Shown in pieces: positions 30,854 through 40,415 of a DNA stretch of 63,446 bases. The DNA comes from Bradyrhizobium hipponense (GTDB lineage Bacteria; Pseudomonadota; Alphaproteobacteria; Rhizobiales; Xanthobacteraceae). The translations under genes and the position numbers were made by a program. The stretch spans positions 1 to 63,446 of the forward strand of contig NZ_VSTH01000176.1 in assembly GCF_008123965.1 (NCBI RefSeq), read 5' to 3'. Each line of letters begins with the position of its first letter. Positions within the stretch are counted from its first letter, which is position 1. Below the pieces are notes generated by a model, which was not told the DNA's origin, made no database searches, and worked only from the letters and a program-made list of their open reading frames with translations.

Positions 30854-32215
30854 TTATGATCCAACTCTCTTGTGTAAGCCCGCCGCTCCAATCAGGCTCT
30901 CATACAGCGAGAACAACGCGGCTCCATGCGCCTGAAGTGAATACTCAATCTCGACGATCCTTCGCGCACTGCGGCCGAGTGCCTCTCGACGATGGCGATC
31001 GGCAAGAAGCTTTCTGATACTTTCCGACAGCTGAGAAACGTCGCCGGGCTCAAACAACAGACCCGTCGATTCGTCTCTCACGAGCTCGGGAATGCCGCCG
31101 ATGCGCGATGCTACGATCGGCTTCCCGTATGCCATCGCTTCAAGAATTGAGAGAGGGCTGTTCTCGTGCCATCCGGAGGGGACAGCTATCAACGCCGCTC
31201 GCATGATCGTTCGTTCCAGCTCTATGCCGCTGAGGTGCCCCTTGAACTCCGCCATCGGATACTTCCGCTGAAGCTCCTCCAGCAGCGGACCGGTGCCGGC
31301 GATCACCAACCGCCAGGTTCCTTGATCTGCTGCATGAGCTAGGAGAAGGGTCTCAACGCCCTTTTCAGCCGACAAGCGCCCAAAGTACAATGCGTAGCCC
31401 TCGTCGTCGGTAGGCACCTCGATACGCGACGCGTCTATTCCGTTCGGAATATGAACCACCTTCTCCGCACCAAACCGGCGGACGACGGCCTCGTACATGA
31501 ATTTGCTCGGCGCAATGAATTTTCCGACCCGATGATAGCTTCCCGCCAACGCGTGATAGCGCGCCTCCGCCCAGAGTAAGGCGCTGCGGCCCAATGACCC
31601 ATTCGCACAGCGTCGCGCGAGAAGGGCCTCGAAACCACCGTCTGCGCATCTCGTGCACACCTGTCCGTTGCTGAGCTGCGTGTAGACAGGACAGACCGGC
31701 TTGTAGTCATGAAGCGTGAGAACGACGGGAACCCCCAATCTGGCCGCGGCGGAGATGATGGATGGGGTGAGCTGATGATAGATGTTGTGGCAATGGAGAA
31801 TATTCGGTCTCTCGTTCCGAATGAGATCAGTAATCTTCGAAACGGCTTCCGGGGAGTGAATGAGGGAAAGTGCAGACTTCAGCTTGTCGCTCCGCGATGG
31901 AGCCCGATACGATTTTTGCGATACGAAATATGGTTGAAAGCGCGATGGGACATTTCGATCATCATTCATGGAGAATTCAATGACATCGGCATTTCGGCTC
32001 CGCATCAGCTCCATCTCGTCGAACATGACGACCTCGGAGCCGCCGTTGCGGAAGAAGAATTTGTTCGCGAACAGGACTTTCAGGTTGGGCTGATCCGGAT
32101 CGTTGGGCTGATCCCGTCTGGTGTGTTGAACATCTCGTTCAGTACGCGCTCTCGAACGCTCGGTCGAAAACGTCGCTACTGGTTCCTCTCTGAGCTCGAA
32201 TGAAGATTCAGTCAT
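30854..32215 (-). CDS. glycosyltransferase family 4
   Basis: 453 residues from the ATG at 32215, which has AGGAA in front; a TTG at 32269 would add 18 residues. After about 40 polar residues comes the GT-B fold: KVLFANKFFFRNGGSEVVMF, then PNILHCHNIYHQLTPSIISA. A Cys cluster sits in the acceptor half (YKPVCPVYTQ, then VCTRCADGGFEALLARRC). The donor half contains EGYALYFGRLSAEKGVETLL and VPSGWHENSPLSILEAMAYG with its E-x7-E pair. First gene of the GT4-rSAM-GT4 unit; a TTGAC-N4-GTCAA dyad lies about 156 bases upstream. Confidence 0.9.
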   Translation of the reverse strand: MTESSFELREEPVATFSTERSRARTERDVQHTRRDQPNDPDQPNLKVLFANKFFFRNGGSEVVMFDEMELMRSRNADVIEFSMNDDRNVPSRFQPYFVSQKSYRAPSRSDKLKSALSLIHSPEAVSKITDLIRNERPNILHCHNIYHQLTPSIISAAARLGVPVVLTLHDYKPVCPVYTQLSNGQVCTRCADGGFEALLARRCANGSLGRSALLWAEARYHALAGSYHRVGKFIAPSKFMYEAVVRRFGAEKVVHIPNGIDASRIEVPTDDEGYALYFGRLSAEKGVETLLLAHAADQGTWRLVIAGTGPLLEELQRKYPMAEFKGHLSGIELERTIMRAALIAVPSGWHENSPLSILEAMAYGKPIVASRIGGIPELVRDESTGLLFEPGDVSQLSESIRKLLADRHRREALGRSARRIVEIEYSLQAHGAALFSLYESLIGAAGLHKRVGS

Positions 32216-32564
32216 TTCGCGTTCCTGACCGAGAGGTCGGAACAAGCCGAGATCCGATGCCAACGCCAATTCCTGTTGCCTGGCGATCGGCCAGGCGGTG
32301 CGCGGCTGTTCTCGTTACAATTCCAACCATCCGGGGGATGATATGCGACCGCCTCCCCCCGATATTGACAGCCGTCAACTCGCTTTCGGGGCGGCTCCTA
32401 AAATGGATTGATGGCCTGCTGTCTCGCTGGATTTCTTCCCTAATCGGCCCGATATCGGGTTGCGCCCCGAGCCCCGCGCAGCACCGGACGACATACCATC
32501 ATGGTCGATATTTACTGCCACAGGCATTACTGGGCCAAACTGCGTGATGCGGCGCGGAGTGCCA
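32216..32564. other. divergent promoter region of the GT4 operon and the type I secretion operon
   Basis: About 350 bases between divergent units. It carries one perfect TTGAC-N4-GTCAA dyad (32365-32378). No reading frame I would defend lies here. Confidence 0.55.
32365..32378. promoter_or_regulatory. FNR/FixK-like dyad, site 1
   Basis: TTGAC-AGCC-GTCAA, a perfect dyad between the divergent GT4/radical SAM unit and the ABC transporter unit. It is one of eight such sites in the polysaccharide locus and shares the downstream CTCG with sites 3 and 6. Confidence 0.7.
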
Positions 32565-34706
32565 ATGCGCGAGCAACTTGAGCCAACTGGCGCAATCCCT
32601 GATCAAGGATTGATCGCGTTGGTCATGATGCTCCGATTTCACGGGGTCGCAGTTGATCCTGAACGGATCCGTCATCAGTTCGGAGGAGTTATCGGGATCG
32701 CCGAGATGCTTCGCTGCGCCAAGGAACTGGGGTTGAGGGCACGCGTCGTCAGAACGAATTGGTCCAGGCTTTCCGGTCTACCCATGCCGGCACTCGCCGT
32801 CCTGCGCGAGGACAAATTCCTGATCTTCGGAAAGGCCAGTGAGGACAAGGTCATCGCTCTCGAGCCTGGTCGACCTCAGCCGGTCATAATGTCGCGAATG
32901 GAGATTGAGGCCGCGTGGGACGGATCGGTGATCCTGATGACGCGCCGCGCGTCTCTCTCCGATCTCGCTCGCCGTTTCGACATCACCTGGTTTCTTGGCG
33001 CAATTCACAAGTACCGGCGGCTGCTGGCCGAAGTTCTGGCTGCATCATTCTGCCTGCAGCTTTTTGCGCTTGTATCGCCGCTCTTCTTTCAGGTCGTGAT
33101 CGACAAGGTCCTGGTTCACCAGAGCATGGGCACTCTGGACGTGCTCGCTGTTGGCCTTGTCGCAATCGCGTTGTTTGAAACCATACTTGGCATCCTTCGC
33201 ACTTATCTGTTTTCCCACACCACAAATCGGATCGACGTGGAACTGGGCGCCCGGCTGTTTCGTCACCTATTGGCTCTGCCAATTGGTTATTTTCAGGCAC
33301 GGCGCGTTGGCGACTCCGTTGCGAGGGTGAGGGAACTGGAGAATATCCGCAATTTCCTGACCAGCTCGGCCTTGACGCTGATCATCGATTTGTTCTTTGC
33401 GACCATCTTCATCGCGATACTGTTCTTCTACTCACCGGCGCTGACATGGATCGTTCTCGTCTCGCTTCCAGTCTATGTCGGAATTTCCGCAGCCGCCACG
33501 CCGCTGTTTCGGCGACGGCTCGATGAGAAATTTCAGCGTGGTGCAGAAAATCAGGCCTTTCTTGTGGAAAGTGTGACTGGAATCGAGACACTCAAGGCAA
33601 TGGCCGTCGAGCCCCAGATGCAGCGCCGTTGGGAGCAGCAGCTCGCCGGATATGTCGCCGCGAGCTTTCGCGTCATCAGCCTGGCCAACGTGGCTAGTCA
33701 ATCGGTGCAATTTGTCAGCAAGCTGGTCAGCGCGGCTACCCTTTATTTCGGCGCGAGACTTGTCATAAGCGGCGATCTTACCGTTGGCGAACTTGTTGCT
33801 TTCAATTTGCTCGCCGGCCGCGTAAGCGCTCCAGTGCTTCGATTGGCTCAGACTTGGCAAGACTTTCATCAGGCCAGGGTTTCGATCGCACGCCTGGGCG
33901 ATATTCTGAATACCGAGACCGAGCCAGTCTACAATCCCGGCAAGATGGCACTGGCTGCGATCCGAGGCCATATCACTTTCGAGCACGTGACCTTTCGCTA
34001 CCGCATTGACGGACCCGAGATTCTGCGGGATATGCACTTCCATGTTCCCGCGAACCAGGTCATTGGAATAGTAGGCGCCTCGGGGTCGGGAAAGAGCACG
34101 TTGGCCAAGCTGGTGCAACGACTCTACATACCTGAGCGCGGCCGAGTCCTGGTCGACGGCATCGACGTTGCACAGGTGGATCCCGCCTGGTTGCGTCGCC
34201 AGATTGGTGTGGTTCTTCAGGACAACATACTTTTCAACTGCTCGATCAGGGATAATATTGCGTTCGCCGATCCCGCGACATCGACGGAACGCGTGATCGA
34301 GGCGGCGACAATGGCTGGTGCACATAACTTTATTCTACAGCTACCGCAGGGTTATGACACCACCGTAGGGGAACGGGGGAGTAGCCTGTCAGGTGGACAG
34401 CGTCAGCGCATCGCAATTGCGCGCGCACTTGTAACCGATCCTCGGATCCTGCTTCTTGACGAGGCCACCAGCGCACTCGATTATGAGAGCGAGCACATTG
34501 TTCAACAGAATATGGCGAAGATCTCACAGGGCCGGACTGTACTGATCATTGCGCATCGGTTGTCGGCCCTGCGAATGGCCGACCGCATCATCACGATTGA
34601 AGATGGCCGCCTGATCGAGGACGGCTCGCATCAAGAACTGATCAATCGCGGCGGGCGCTATTCCAAGCTCTATCGCCTGCAGACAGGTTTCCATGAGCTT
34701 CCATAG
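32565..34706 (+). CDS. type I secretion ABC transporter (HlyB-like) with inactive C39-like domain
   Basis: 713 residues from the ATG at 32565 (GGAG five bases upstream). The N-terminal 125 residues form a C39-peptidase-like domain whose catalytic Cys is replaced: the position reads PDQGLIALVMMLRFHGV. A six-helix exporter domain follows, then the ATPase with Walker A GASGSGKST, the signature LSGGQRQRIAIARAL and LLLDEATSALD. It exports an unprocessed protein substrate directly across both membranes with an HlyD adaptor and a TolC. The adaptor gene follows 85 bases later. The likely cargo are the large proteins at 51986 and 62102. Confidence 0.93.
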   Translation: MREQLEPTGAIPDQGLIALVMMLRFHGVAVDPERIRHQFGGVIGIAEMLRCAKELGLRARVVRTNWSRLSGLPMPALAVLREDKFLIFGKASEDKVIALEPGRPQPVIMSRMEIEAAWDGSVILMTRRASLSDLARRFDITWFLGAIHKYRRLLAEVLAASFCLQLFALVSPLFFQVVIDKVLVHQSMGTLDVLAVGLVAIALFETILGILRTYLFSHTTNRIDVELGARLFRHLLALPIGYFQARRVGDSVARVRELENIRNFLTSSALTLIIDLFFATIFIAILFFYSPALTWIVLVSLPVYVGISAAATPLFRRRLDEKFQRGAENQAFLVESVTGIETLKAMAVEPQMQRRWEQQLAGYVAASFRVISLANVASQSVQFVSKLVSAATLYFGARLVISGDLTVGELVAFNLLAGRVSAPVLRLAQTWQDFHQARVSIARLGDILNTETEPVYNPGKMALAAIRGHITFEHVTFRYRIDGPEILRDMHFHVPANQVIGIVGASGSGKSTLAKLVQRLYIPERGRVLVDGIDVAQVDPAWLRRQIGVVLQDNILFNCSIRDNIAFADPATSTERVIEAATMAGAHNFILQLPQGYDTTVGERGSSLSGGQRQRIAIARALVTDPRILLLDEATSALDYESEHIVQQNMAKISQGRTVLIIAHRLSALRMADRIITIEDGRLIEDGSHQELINRGGRYSKLYRLQTGFHELP

Positions 34707-34791
34707 CATGTTCCTCTCTCACGACCGCGCAAGGAGACGATGCGGCCCGGCCTGTTCGTCTCGCGCTCCGTATTGGACTCGCTGAGGGCCG

Positions 34792-36813
34792 ATGGAGCGG
34801 ACCGTGACACAGGCCATCGAAGACCCCGGGCTTTTTGTCCTGGACGTCCTCCTACGCCTGCGCGGTATTGAGAGCAATCTCGATCACATTCGCCGACGGT
34901 CAGGCTACGCTCCGATCGGCGTTCCGGACATGCTCGCTTATGCAAGAGAGGTCAACCTTTCTGCACGTTGTGCGCTGACCGATTGGGATGAGCTGTCAAA
35001 GCATCCTCTGCCGGGAATTGTTCCGCTTCGCAGCCAAAGCTTCCTGTTGCTTGGAAAAGTGCACGGCAACGAAGCGGTGATCCTTGCTCCCGGCGCCGAA
35101 AGGCCGGCTATCATCTCCAGATCTGAACTCGAAGCCATCTGGGATGGACGGCTGGTTTTGATTATCCGACGCCGCGCCATCGCCGCTTGGCTGCTGCGCC
35201 TCTCTCAAAATTGCCTGGGCCTAGTGCAGGATTTGAAGGCGCGTTCACTGGTAATGACGCCTCGAGTGACCGACCTGTTTTCCGGCCTTGTCGGCCGAGC
35301 GCCATTAACGGCAGAGCAGCGGTCCACAGGGCCGGCGCAGAGCAGCTCCGGGAATGCCGTCATTGTCTTCGCAGATCACGCCCGCAAGCTCGGTCGCGCG
35401 GTCGCAAGGCTCGGGCCCACCGATGAGGCCCGCCCGAGCCACGAGCTCGCCTTTCTGCCCGCAGCACTAGAGATCGTCGAGACGCCTCCGTCTCCGGTGG
35501 GACGCGCCATCGTCGTCAGCATTATGGCCGGGCTCGCTGTCGCGTTGGCCTGGGCCTGCATTGGAACTGTCGACATTGTTGCCATTGCTCCGGGCAAAAT
35601 CATTCCAAGCGGTCGGACCAAGACCATTCAACCCTTCGAAACCAGCGTTGTCCGCGCGATCTACGTCCGCGACGGGCAGAGTGTCGCAGCCGGCGAACGC
35701 CTGATCGATCTGGATGCTACTGTTTCCGCGGCCGAACTGAGTCACTTGAAGGGCGATCTGATGAGCGCACAGCTCGACGTCGCGCGTTTGAAGTCCTTGC
35801 TCTCAAACAAGACCGATCCTGCCTCAACATTCGAAGCCCCGCCCGGCGCGTCACCTGTGCTGGTCGAGATGCACCGTCGCTATCTTATCAGCCAGACCAC
35901 CGAGCAGCATGCGAAGCTCGCCACAATTGATCGTCAAATCGCGCAGAAGGAAGCAGAGCGAGCGACCTCCAAAGCGTCAATTGAGAAGCTGAAGGCAACC
36001 ATCGGTCCACTTCAGCAGCGCGTTGAAATACGTGAGCAGCTATATCAGAAAGAACTGGGCTCGAAGCTGTTGTACTTGACCGAGCTCCAGGAACTGGTCG
36101 GCCAACGCCAGGAGATACTTGTTCAGCAAAGCCGTTTCGGCGAGGCGGACGGCGCCCTTGGCGTTCTCATGGAGACCCGAAACAAGGCAATCGCCGAGTA
36201 TGAGCGTACCTTGTTCGAGGAACTCGCCAAAGCGGAACAGAAGGCTGCCGGGTTAACCCAGGACGTCATCAAGGCGGAGCGACACACGGGTTTGCAGAGC
36301 CTGACAGCTCCCATCGACGGTGTCGTGCAGCAGCTCGCCGTTCATACGGTCGGCGGCGTCGTCACGCCGGCGCAACAGCTTATGCTGATTGTTCCGACCG
36401 ACAGTAATCTCGAGGTCGAAGCCACGATATCGAACCAGGACATCGGCTTCATCGAAGCAGGCCAGGAAGCCGCCATCAAGATCGATACTTTCAATTTCAC
36501 CCGCTACGGACTGCTGCATGGCACTATTGTCAGCATCTCCCAGGACGCCATTCCCCGCAACAAACCGCCGGAGAACGGCAACACAAGATCGTCGGGTGCG
36601 GAGACAACCAGCAGCGAACCGAAGGGTCAGGAGCTTGTGTACGCCGCGCGGCTATCGCTCGACCGCAACTACATGGACATCGACAACCGACGTGTCAGCC
36701 TTTCTCCAGGGATGGCTGCAACGGTTGAAGTCAAATCCGGCTCACGTAGCATCATCAGCTACGTCCTCTCACCGATCATGAGGTACAAGCAGGAGAGTCT
36801 ACGCGAGAGATAG
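34792..36813 (+). CDS. HlyD-family adaptor with an extra N-terminal C39-like domain
   Basis: 673 residues, about 215 longer than a usual HlyD adaptor. Residues 8-128 repeat the C39-like domain of the ABC transporter: DPGLFVLDVLLRLRGIESNL aligns with DQGLIALVMMLRFHGVAVDP, and both end SELEAIWDG or MEIEAAWDG. The normal adaptor starts near FLPAALEIVETPPSP (about 221-235), followed by a membrane anchor (238-258), a biotinyl-lipoyl-like entry IIPSGRTKTIQPFETSVVRA, a long coiled coil (about 370-510) and the C-terminal beta-barrel (NQDIGFIEAGQEAAIKIDTF). The catalytic Cys position is Pro, so this domain is a binding module at most. Confidence 0.92.
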   Translation: MERTVTQAIEDPGLFVLDVLLRLRGIESNLDHIRRRSGYAPIGVPDMLAYAREVNLSARCALTDWDELSKHPLPGIVPLRSQSFLLLGKVHGNEAVILAPGAERPAIISRSELEAIWDGRLVLIIRRRAIAAWLLRLSQNCLGLVQDLKARSLVMTPRVTDLFSGLVGRAPLTAEQRSTGPAQSSSGNAVIVFADHARKLGRAVARLGPTDEARPSHELAFLPAALEIVETPPSPVGRAIVVSIMAGLAVALAWACIGTVDIVAIAPGKIIPSGRTKTIQPFETSVVRAIYVRDGQSVAAGERLIDLDATVSAAELSHLKGDLMSAQLDVARLKSLLSNKTDPASTFEAPPGASPVLVEMHRRYLISQTTEQHAKLATIDRQIAQKEAERATSKASIEKLKATIGPLQQRVEIREQLYQKELGSKLLYLTELQELVGQRQEILVQQSRFGEADGALGVLMETRNKAIAEYERTLFEELAKAEQKAAGLTQDVIKAERHTGLQSLTAPIDGVVQQLAVHTVGGVVTPAQQLMLIVPTDSNLEVEATISNQDIGFIEAGQEAAIKIDTFNFTRYGLLHGTIVSISQDAIPRNKPPENGNTRSSGAETTSSEPKGQELVYAARLSLDRNYMDIDNRRVSLSPGMAATVEVKSGSRSIISYVLSPIMRYKQESLRER

Positions 36814-36885
36814 TCGGCCCGCCGCGGACGTTAGGCGTCACCACCGCCGCAAGTCCTGTTCGATTCTGTGTCGCGAATTGATTCG

Positions 36886-37275
36886 TTATGCCGATGTACC
36901 GGTTCGTTGGGACTTCAGGGTGTTCTTGACCCGATCGACCCGCGCCCACCAGACCTGCGTTCCCACGCGGCCGACGCCGACGCCGCAGACTCCCCCAGCC
37001 GCCTTCACGAATGCATCTAGTACTCGACCATGCCGGTCCGGTGTCAACACTTGCAAACTTTCGAGAGCGACGGCACTGGCGATCATCATGGTAGCGATGA
37101 GCAACGTGCGGCGCGGCGCGCCCAAGGCAAAGGCGAGCCCCATGGCGGCAAAGGCAGCGAAGTGCTCAAGTTGCAGCCCCGCCAGCGTCGGGCGGTCCCG
37201 GATCGGAGAAAGTGTTGCGAAGGCGATGAAAGCTAGTGCCACCCAGCCAGTCACTAACGACAGCCGTTGGATCAT
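36886..37275 (-). CDS. VanZ-like membrane protein
   Basis: 129 residues with about four hydrophobic segments: VTGWVALAFIAFATLSPIRD, HFAAFAAMGLAFALGAPRRT, then LLIATMMIASAVALESLQVL. The L(E/D)SLQxxxPxRxxxxxD(A)xxN pattern of VanZ-like proteins is partly present (ALESLQVLTPDRHGRVLDAF). VanZ-like proteins are common companions of exopolysaccharide loci, without an assigned reaction. It lies between the secretion adaptor and the DUF4910 gene. Confidence 0.75.
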   Translation of the reverse strand: MIQRLSLVTGWVALAFIAFATLSPIRDRPTLAGLQLEHFAAFAAMGLAFALGAPRRTLLIATMMIASAVALESLQVLTPDRHGRVLDAFVKAAGGVCGVGVGRVGTQVWWARVDRVKNTLKSQRTGTSA

Positions 37276-37566
37276 GACGTCGTGCCCACCCACATTCTCT
37301 TCAATCGGACGTTCGACTCACCCGCTTCTCAACCCGCTTGCCGCGGTGCCACAGAGAGTTGCATTCACGCAGTTGGCTCATCTTCGAAAAACGCGTATAG
37401 CCTTCAGAACACGTCCGTCTGTGAAGGGCTTTATCCGCCCTTCACTCGCTTGATCGCTCAAGTCGGGCGCCAGCAAACAGCATGCACCTGGTGGATCGCC
37501 TTCAGCGTCCCTATCATTCGCGCCTTCTGGCCCGCCGCGGCCTGACGCCGAGCCAGCTCCATCGCG
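37276..37566. other. intergenic stretch
   Basis: About 290 bases with no gene or hairpin that I can support. A plus-strand frame (37267-37545) exists but has a random-looking composition. Confidence 0.4.
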
Positions 37567-38928
37567 CTACTTCGCCGGGTCCGGGACAATCGATCTTATG
37601 AGCCCTGCTCCGCTCAGTGCCGCCGCGGCCTGTTTGATCATTTCCCAAGGCAGTCGAGCCCGTTCGGCGATATCAAGAAGTGAGTTTTCTCCGTCCGACA
37701 TGTTCAAAATCCACAACAGGGCCATCTGGTAGTCTCCGGCTCCAACACCGCCCAGCCCACTGTAGAGGCCGTAATTGCCAAGTTTTGGCTCGCAGAACGG
37801 CTTCTCGCTCCGGTAGCAAGCATTGTTCTCGATGATGTCGATGGTCGAAATTGCTTTCGACAGCGTGTCACGCAGCGCAGCTGGACGAACAAAGTCCAGA
37901 TTGTCGGCTGAGCTGTGGTACTCCGCGAACTTGCCGTAGGGCGTTCGCATCACGGTTCCAATCGGAAGATTGAAACCAGGCGAACAGTACTGCCGTTCGT
38001 CGTAGCCATAGGGAGAAAACTCCTCGATCTCGTACGGATCGCCACTCTGCTTGAGGACGTAGGACCAGGCCCTGTCGATCTCGGCATTGCCGCGGCGGCT
38101 TTTTTTGTAAGTCACTGGCCCCGGATCTCCCGCACAGGTTACGACGAATCCATGCTTAACTCGCCCGACATGTGCCTCGTTCAGCGCCAACCACGCGATC
38201 GAGCCGATCGTGCCCGGGGCAAAAACGAAACGATAGGTATATCTATGGTCCATCTTCCGAAGGTACTGGGCAAGTGCCGTGGCAACCGCGATTCCGGACA
38301 AGTTGTCATTGCACAGTGACGGATGACAAATATGGCAGGAGATCAACACCTCGTCTGAAGTACGGCCAAGCAACCTCAAATCGCCATATGTCAAATGGCC
38401 CGGTTCGAGCCTGGAGTCGATACAGACCTCATAGTCGTCCTCCGGCATCGCCAGCAGTTGATTGTGCGGCAAACAGAAGCCCCAGGTCGTCTTGTAATAG
38501 CTCGTGCGATAGGGCGTCCAATCAGGTCTTTCTGGATCCGAGTAAAGATGGGGCTTGAGCTCGTCGAGTGCCATGCGCCCCCGCACCGGCATGCTGTAGC
38601 CGAGGAGATGCAGGTTCGACTTCTTAAAATCGACCACACGTTCGCCGGCACTGTTCTTTATGTATGCGTCCCGAACGTTCCACTCCGGGGGCACAGTCCA
38701 ATCGAACACCTGTAGACCCGAAGGTACCTCACAAGTTGTGAGCGGGATGTAGTTTCGGATCAAGTCAATTGTTCTTCGAACCCCGTCTCCCGTGATGCTG
38801 CGGCAGATCGGATACATGTCCGCGATAAAGTCGTAAATCGCCTGCCCGCTTTCATCAGCCGACAGATCGACCGCCATCTCGCTTTCCCTGAGGTTCGCAA
38901 GATCTACATGCCGCGCAATGTCGTCCAT
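37567..38928 (-). CDS. DUF4910 aminopeptidase-like protein
   Basis: 453 residues starting at the ATG at 38928 (a TTG at 38952 is less likely). It matches the DUF4910 family, a relative of M28 zinc aminopeptidases with a C-terminal winged helix. The metal-site stretches are ISCHICHPSLCNDNLSGIAV and EEFSPYGYDERQYCSPGFNL; another conserved region is YKTTWGFCLPHNQLLAMPED. The C-terminus (SDGENSLLDIAERARLPWEM) is the helix-turn-helix part. Such proteins recur beside C-methyltransferases in glycan clusters, but the substrate is not known. It follows the methyltransferase by 30 bases. Confidence 0.85.
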   Translation of the reverse strand: MDDIARHVDLANLRESEMAVDLSADESGQAIYDFIADMYPICRSITGDGVRRTIDLIRNYIPLTTCEVPSGLQVFDWTVPPEWNVRDAYIKNSAGERVVDFKKSNLHLLGYSMPVRGRMALDELKPHLYSDPERPDWTPYRTSYYKTTWGFCLPHNQLLAMPEDDYEVCIDSRLEPGHLTYGDLRLLGRTSDEVLISCHICHPSLCNDNLSGIAVATALAQYLRKMDHRYTYRFVFAPGTIGSIAWLALNEAHVGRVKHGFVVTCAGDPGPVTYKKSRRGNAEIDRAWSYVLKQSGDPYEIEEFSPYGYDERQYCSPGFNLPIGTVMRTPYGKFAEYHSSADNLDFVRPAALRDTLSKAISTIDIIENNACYRSEKPFCEPKLGNYGLYSGLGGVGAGDYQMALLWILNMSDGENSLLDIAERARLPWEMIKQAAAALSGAGLIRSIVPDPAK

Positions 38929-38958
38929 CTCTCGCCTCGCTAACGAGCTCAACCCGGA

Positions 38959-40248
38959 TCAATCTACGAGTCTCGGCTCCGGGATTGGCACCACGAATTG
39001 CGCTCCCCAGCTGCGGGCAAACGACAACTGGCTGACGATCTCTCGTTTCAAGTTCCAGGGCAGAATGAGTATGTAATCCGGCTTCGTCACGTTGATCCGC
39101 TCAGGCTCGAAGATCGGAATATGAGTGCCCGGCAACAGACAGCCCTGCTTGTGTGGACTTCGATCAACCGTATACTCGATATGATCGGTGGTAATTCCGC
39201 AATAGTTCAGGAGGGTGTTTCCCTTCGCCGGGGCGCCGTACCCGACCACCCGCTTGCCCTGGCGTTTCGCCTCCTCGAGAAACGCGAGCAGCTTGCGTTT
39301 GGTTTGCATGGCGCGTTCTTCAAACGCATCGTAGTGATCGAGATCGGCGTATCCGGCGTTGATCTCGCGTGTCCGGAGATCGTCGACCCGATGCGAGATT
39401 GGATGCCATCCTTTGCTGTGCTGGGCATAGATCCGCAGCGACCCGCCATGCGTAGGCAGCTCCTCTACGTCAAACAACGTCAGCCCATGCGCCGCAAAGA
39501 TCTTCTCGACGGAGATGAAGGAAAAGTATGAAAAGTGCTCATGATAAATCGTGTCGATCTGGCATTCATCGAACAACCGCATCAAATGCGGGAATTCCAT
39601 TGTAATGACGCCTCGATCCTCGAGGAGGATGCTCATTCCTTTGACGAAGTCGTTCAGGTTCGGCACGTGGGCGAGGACGTTGTTTCCAATCAACAGATTG
39701 GCGCGCAACCCCTCACGCCTTAGGGTGCGGGCGGTGCGCTCGCCAAAGAACTCAACTCGGGTCGGAATCCCCCTCGCGCGCGCCACGGCGGCGACATTTT
39801 GAGCTGGCTCGATTCCTAGAACCGGAACGTCCTTCTCGACAAAATATTGCAACAAGTACCCATCGTTGCTTGCAATCTCCACGACCTTGCTCTGAGGACC
39901 GATTCCGAATCTCTCCATAGCCCGGGCGACGTAGGACTTGGCGTGTTGCAGCCATGACTCGCTATAGGACGAAAAGTAAGCGTAGTCCCCGAAGATATTC
40001 TCCGGTGGTTCCCATTCCTCCAGTTGAACAAGGAAGCATTCTCCGCATACGTACGCGCGCAACGGAAAGAACCGCTCGTCCCGCTTGGCTTTTTCATCTC
40101 GCAGATAGGAATTGGCCAGCGGCGACAGTCCGAGATCGATGAACACGCGTTCGAGAGGCGTATTGCAGAAGCGGCAGCAACTCGGCTCCGCTGCCCGTAC
40201 AGATGGCGCCATGCCGTTGAGGGGGCGAGTAGCTTCTTCTTCCAACAT
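38959..40248 (-). CDS. C-methyltransferase for a nucleotide sugar (TylC3-like)
   Basis: 429 residues with three parts. First a zinc-ribbon-like N-terminus (CCRFCNTPLERVFIDLGLSP, later YVCGECFLVQ), then a class I SAM fold (SKVVEIASNDGYLLQYFVEK, VLGIEP), then the C-terminal Methyltransf_14 part (GKRVVGYGAPAKGNTLLNYC). This is the architecture of sugar 3-C-methyltransferases such as TylC3, which methylate a 4-keto-sugar. A strong AGGAG precedes the ATG, and a TTGAC-N4-GTCAA dyad lies about 73 bases upstream. It leads a unit with the DUF4910 gene. Confidence 0.88.
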   Translation of the reverse strand: MLEEEATRPLNGMAPSVRAAEPSCCRFCNTPLERVFIDLGLSPLANSYLRDEKAKRDERFFPLRAYVCGECFLVQLEEWEPPENIFGDYAYFSSYSESWLQHAKSYVARAMERFGIGPQSKVVEIASNDGYLLQYFVEKDVPVLGIEPAQNVAAVARARGIPTRVEFFGERTARTLRREGLRANLLIGNNVLAHVPNLNDFVKGMSILLEDRGVITMEFPHLMRLFDECQIDTIYHEHFSYFSFISVEKIFAAHGLTLFDVEELPTHGGSLRIYAQHSKGWHPISHRVDDLRTREINAGYADLDHYDAFEERAMQTKRKLLAFLEEAKRQGKRVVGYGAPAKGNTLLNYCGITTDHIEYTVDRSPHKQGCLLPGTHIPIFEPERINVTKPDYILILPWNLKREIVSQLSFARSWGAQFVVPIPEPRLVD

Positions 40249-40314
40249 TCTGTGACTCCTGCCGAGGAAGCGACGATAGTTTCCGACACGCTAGCTTTCG
40301 TCGGCGTGGAGCTA

Positions 40315-40328
40315 TTGACGGTCGTCAA
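40315..40328. promoter_or_regulatory. FNR/FixK-like dyad, site 2
   Basis: TTGAC-GGTC-GTCAA, a perfect dyad centred about 73 bases before the C-methyltransferase start codon. Confidence 0.7.
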
Positions 40329-40415
40329 GTCACGCTTGGGTTTCTGGCGCCGTTCTCGGGCTGCATATGGCGAGACTTCGTGTTGACGAGGTCGCGCCGC
40401 CGCTTGATCTAAGAT

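Noticed and set aside
37450..37470. TTGATCGCTCAA as a locus dyad
   Set aside because: The spacing is TTGA-N4-TCAA, two bases short of the FNR/FixK form.
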